This document shows, one piece after another, positions 62,696-64,000 of a DNA stretch of 64,000 bases. The notes under the pieces were generated by a model. It made no database searches. It worked only from the letters and a program-made list of their open reading frames with translations, and had not been told where the DNA came from. The DNA is taken from positions 148,945 to 212,944 of the forward strand of contig JAFLBZ010000003.1 of NCBI GenBank assembly GCA_017303715.1. The letters run 5' to 3'. The position numbers and the translations under genes are program-made. Every line of letters starts with the position of its first letter. The stretch's first letter is position 1. Origin of the DNA: Rhodothermia bacterium. Its GTDB lineage: Bacteria; Bacteroidota; Rhodothermia; Rhodothermales; UBA2364.

Positions 62696-63417
62696 TTAAG
62701 CAACTATTTATTATAATAATTGGTTTTATTACAGCACAGCCAATTATAGCCCAGTGCGAGCACTTAAAACAGGGTACGCCGGAGCAAATTGCGATGGGTT
62801 ATGCAAAAATTGATGTGGAAATGGTGCGTACCATTCTTGCCGTTTTTTTGGAGGATGCCTACCCAATCAAAGACAGACTCTCGATTTGGAGGCCTCATGC
62901 AAGATTTGTAGATGCAAAACGTCTCATCAAGCCCGGATTAACGGATACAGGCTCTGGTCTAAATCCTGAACCGTGCTGGGAGGGCACTATTTTGGCAAAT
63001 AAGCGGGTTTCTCGTATGATTGCACGAGAAGCAAAAAAAATGGGCGCTTGGCTTATTGACTCCAGAGACGAGCATTCTTCTGTTTTTAAGCAATATGCGC
63101 AAAAGAACAGAGAACGCCTCGAAAGAGTACTACCTTATGAAAAGGGTTTCATTTTTTACGTGATTCTTATCTCCCTCCCCCGCCCAGGTGGTGGATATGC
63201 CATTGCACTTGATGGGGATGATATTGATGAAACTACTCTTTATCCTGATCATTGGACAGTTAGGGTAGATGAGTCTTCAGAAACTGGCAATTTAGTTTAC
63301 GATCTTGTTCTTAAGCAGATGCCTGATGGAAAATGGAAAGTAGAGAAGGTTCTCGTCGTGACAGGGATTCATTTTATAGCCTCGCCATTGCTTATCACCG
63401 ATCTTCTGAAAAAGTGA
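62692..63417 (+). CDS. Exported partner protein 3, coupled to peptidase B
   Basis: A 241-residue exported protein has signal MIKQLFIIIIGFITAQPIIA and mature start QCEH. It shares with partner 2 the blocks GYAKI, RTILAVFLED, RFVDAKRLIKPG, CWEGTILANKR, EAKKMGAWLIDSRDE and ILISLPRPGG. It ends with WTVRVDES...LVYDLVLKQMPDGKWKVEKV, a pattern like the last strands of NTF2-fold proteins. Its ATG overlaps the peptidase B stop (ATGA), which argues that the two proteins are made in a fixed ratio and act together. Whether it inhibits, activates or carries the peptidase cannot be told from sequence. Confidence 0.78.
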   Translation: MIKQLFIIIIGFITAQPIIAQCEHLKQGTPEQIAMGYAKIDVEMVRTILAVFLEDAYPIKDRLSIWRPHARFVDAKRLIKPGLTDTGSGLNPEPCWEGTILANKRVSRMIAREAKKMGAWLIDSRDEHSSVFKQYAQKNRERLERVLPYEKGFIFYVILISLPRPGGGYAIALDGDDIDETTLYPDHWTVRVDESSETGNLVYDLVLKQMPDGKWKVEKVLVVTGIHFIASPLLITDLLKK

Positions 63418-63769
63418 TTTTTTACGTGCGCTATGTTTTAACCCGAAAAGGAGGTTAAGAACACTACCACCTTGACGCATTATAATAACTTACGCGACCC
63501 CACCGAAAATCGCAGAATGGGCGGCTGCTAATCCGTTTGAATCCTACCGAAATGCAAAAACCTCCGCAAGAAGCTTTTTTTTGCTGGGCACTTGACAAAA
63601 CCTTTAAAACAGGACTTAGGCACATATTGAAAAAGAAGGGTAATATTAACACCAAAAGCGTTAATATAGCGGCAAATTTAAAAAGTAATATGCAAGTGAA
63701 TGAGCGGGTTTATTCGTAATATTTATTGACGAGTCTTTTAACTATACCAATACGCACATGGCAGACCAT
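63418..63769. other. Intergenic tail of the accessory cluster
   Basis: No gene is credible here; a 60-codon open frame crosses the repeat and is A+T-biased. It contains AAAAGGAGGT near 63445 with no gene after it, the right copy of the flanking repeat, and an ATATTAAC/GTTAATAT inverted repeat (63643-63667). Confidence 0.65.
63546..63606 (+). repeat. Right copy of the ~60-base flanking direct repeat
   Basis: It matches 58921-58980 from ACCGAAATGCAAAAA through CTTGACAAAACCTTTA with scattered differences. The hairpin arms have diverged (CTCCGCAAGAAG) and the matching -10 promoter box is absent. Confidence 0.85.
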
Positions 63770-64000
63770 GGTAGTGTAATTTAGTGGGTGTTTTGCTTAA
63801 TTTTGTTCAAAAAAAGACTGGTCATGGTAATTGAAAAAAATGTTGTCATAAATGTGGTTCGGAACATATCGTGAAAAATGGTTCGAATAGTTCTGGAAAC
63901 CCGAAGTACAAGTGCAAAGCGTGTGGTTTTGGGGGTGTTTTTCAAAGTGTGCGTAAAAGTGAGGCGTTCAAAGAAATGGTTGTGCAGGCGGCCCAAGAAC
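63770..64000 (+). mobile_element. Left part of an IS1-like insertion sequence, cut by the window end
   Basis: GGTAGTGTAATTTAG at 63770 has the look of an IS1-family terminal repeat, 50-70 bases ahead of an InsA-like zinc-ribbon frame. The right end and the InsB frame lie outside the window, so neither target duplication nor completeness can be judged. The end position is inferred. Confidence 0.6.
63824..64000 (+). pseudogene. IS1-family InsA-like transposase start, frameshifted at A7 and truncated
   Basis: From 63841 the frame reads CCHKCGSEHIVKNG...YKCKACGFGGVFQS...SEAFKEMVVQAAQE, the N-terminal zinc ribbon and helix of IS1 InsA-type proteins. In this frame a TGA at 63832 precedes it and no start codon is available. 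The nearest good ATG (63824) is one base out of frame; an eighth A in the run at 63834-63840 would join them as MVIEKKCCHKCG. This is either decay, a sequence error in the homopolymer, or slippage. It runs off the window. Confidence 0.7.

Noticed and set aside
63520..63547. Possible tRNA-Ser remnant (CTGCTAA and TTTGAATCC) as an attachment site
   Set aside because: The flanking bases do not form an anticodon stem or T stem and no variable arm is present; chance similarity is likelier.
63537..63719. 60-codon open frame across the right flanking repeat
   Set aside because: It is A+T-biased, has no domain, and its start lies in sequence shared with the noncoding left repeat region.

Overview
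The window looks like a chromosomal segment of a Gram-negative member of the Bacteroidota in the broad sense, possibly a Rhodothermia/Balneolia-like lineage. The main pointers are a 2.7-kb-residue SprA/Sov type IX secretion translocon, a gingipain-family (C25) peptidase with a C-terminal T9SS sorting-type domain, a DUF1684 lipoprotein, a RagB/SusD-like lipoprotein, a menaquinone methyltransferase and an Mrp ATPase without its CxxC pair. The lineage below phylum is inference; no rRNA gene is present to settle it.

Layout. 1-3.9 kb: a cut-off outer-membrane barrel gene, a zinc-ribbon membrane protein, a small secreted protein and a ZIP metal transporter, all on the minus strand. 4.1-8.6 kb: the heat-shock group hrcA-grpE-dnaJ, followed by a flavin reductase and rlmB. 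8.6-10.7 kb (minus): a small unknown gene, a flippase-type membrane protein and a LolA-like carrier. 11-16 kb: a secreted M28 peptidase, coaD (behind a leader with competing hairpins), a site-2-protease homologue and der. 16-27 kb: a degenerate SDR facing sprA, then a small barrel protein, lipB and an acidic protein. 27-38.7 kb (minus): trpE with a terminator-like leader hairpin, a PatZ-like acyl-CoA synthetase/acetyltransferase fusion, a DUF1684 lipoprotein, the C25 peptidase and a glycosyltransferase. 39-49 kb: a Wzc-type tyrosine kinase plus SLBB protein, bL31, purine nucleoside phosphorylase, inositol monophosphatase, recR, an FAD oxidoreductase, a LigT-like protein and recJ. 49-58.7 kb: the SusD-like protein, mrp, ubiE, a biotin-carrier protein, TspO, an esterase, OsmC, a SnoaL-like protein, dapA and fabG.

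The last 5 kb (58.9-64 kb) is different. It is visibly A+T-richer and is bounded by two imperfect ~60-bp direct repeats. It opens with a consensus promoter and a 12-copy heptanucleotide tract. It then carries five exported proteins: two related putative zinc peptidases with HELDH motifs and conserved cysteines, and three members of a second exported family that follow them. One peptidase/partner pair overlaps by ATGA. The region ends at an IS1-like element with a frameshift in a run of A. This has the form of a mobile or fast-evolving secreted peptidase/partner cassette and is the best candidate here for an undescribed system. Its function is inferred from layout and motifs only.

Most of the rest is ordinary housekeeping content. 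Cell-envelope traffic recurs through it: T9SS, lipoprotein carrier, exopolysaccharide kinase and export protein, and exported peptidases. No tRNA, rRNA or CRISPR array was recognised.
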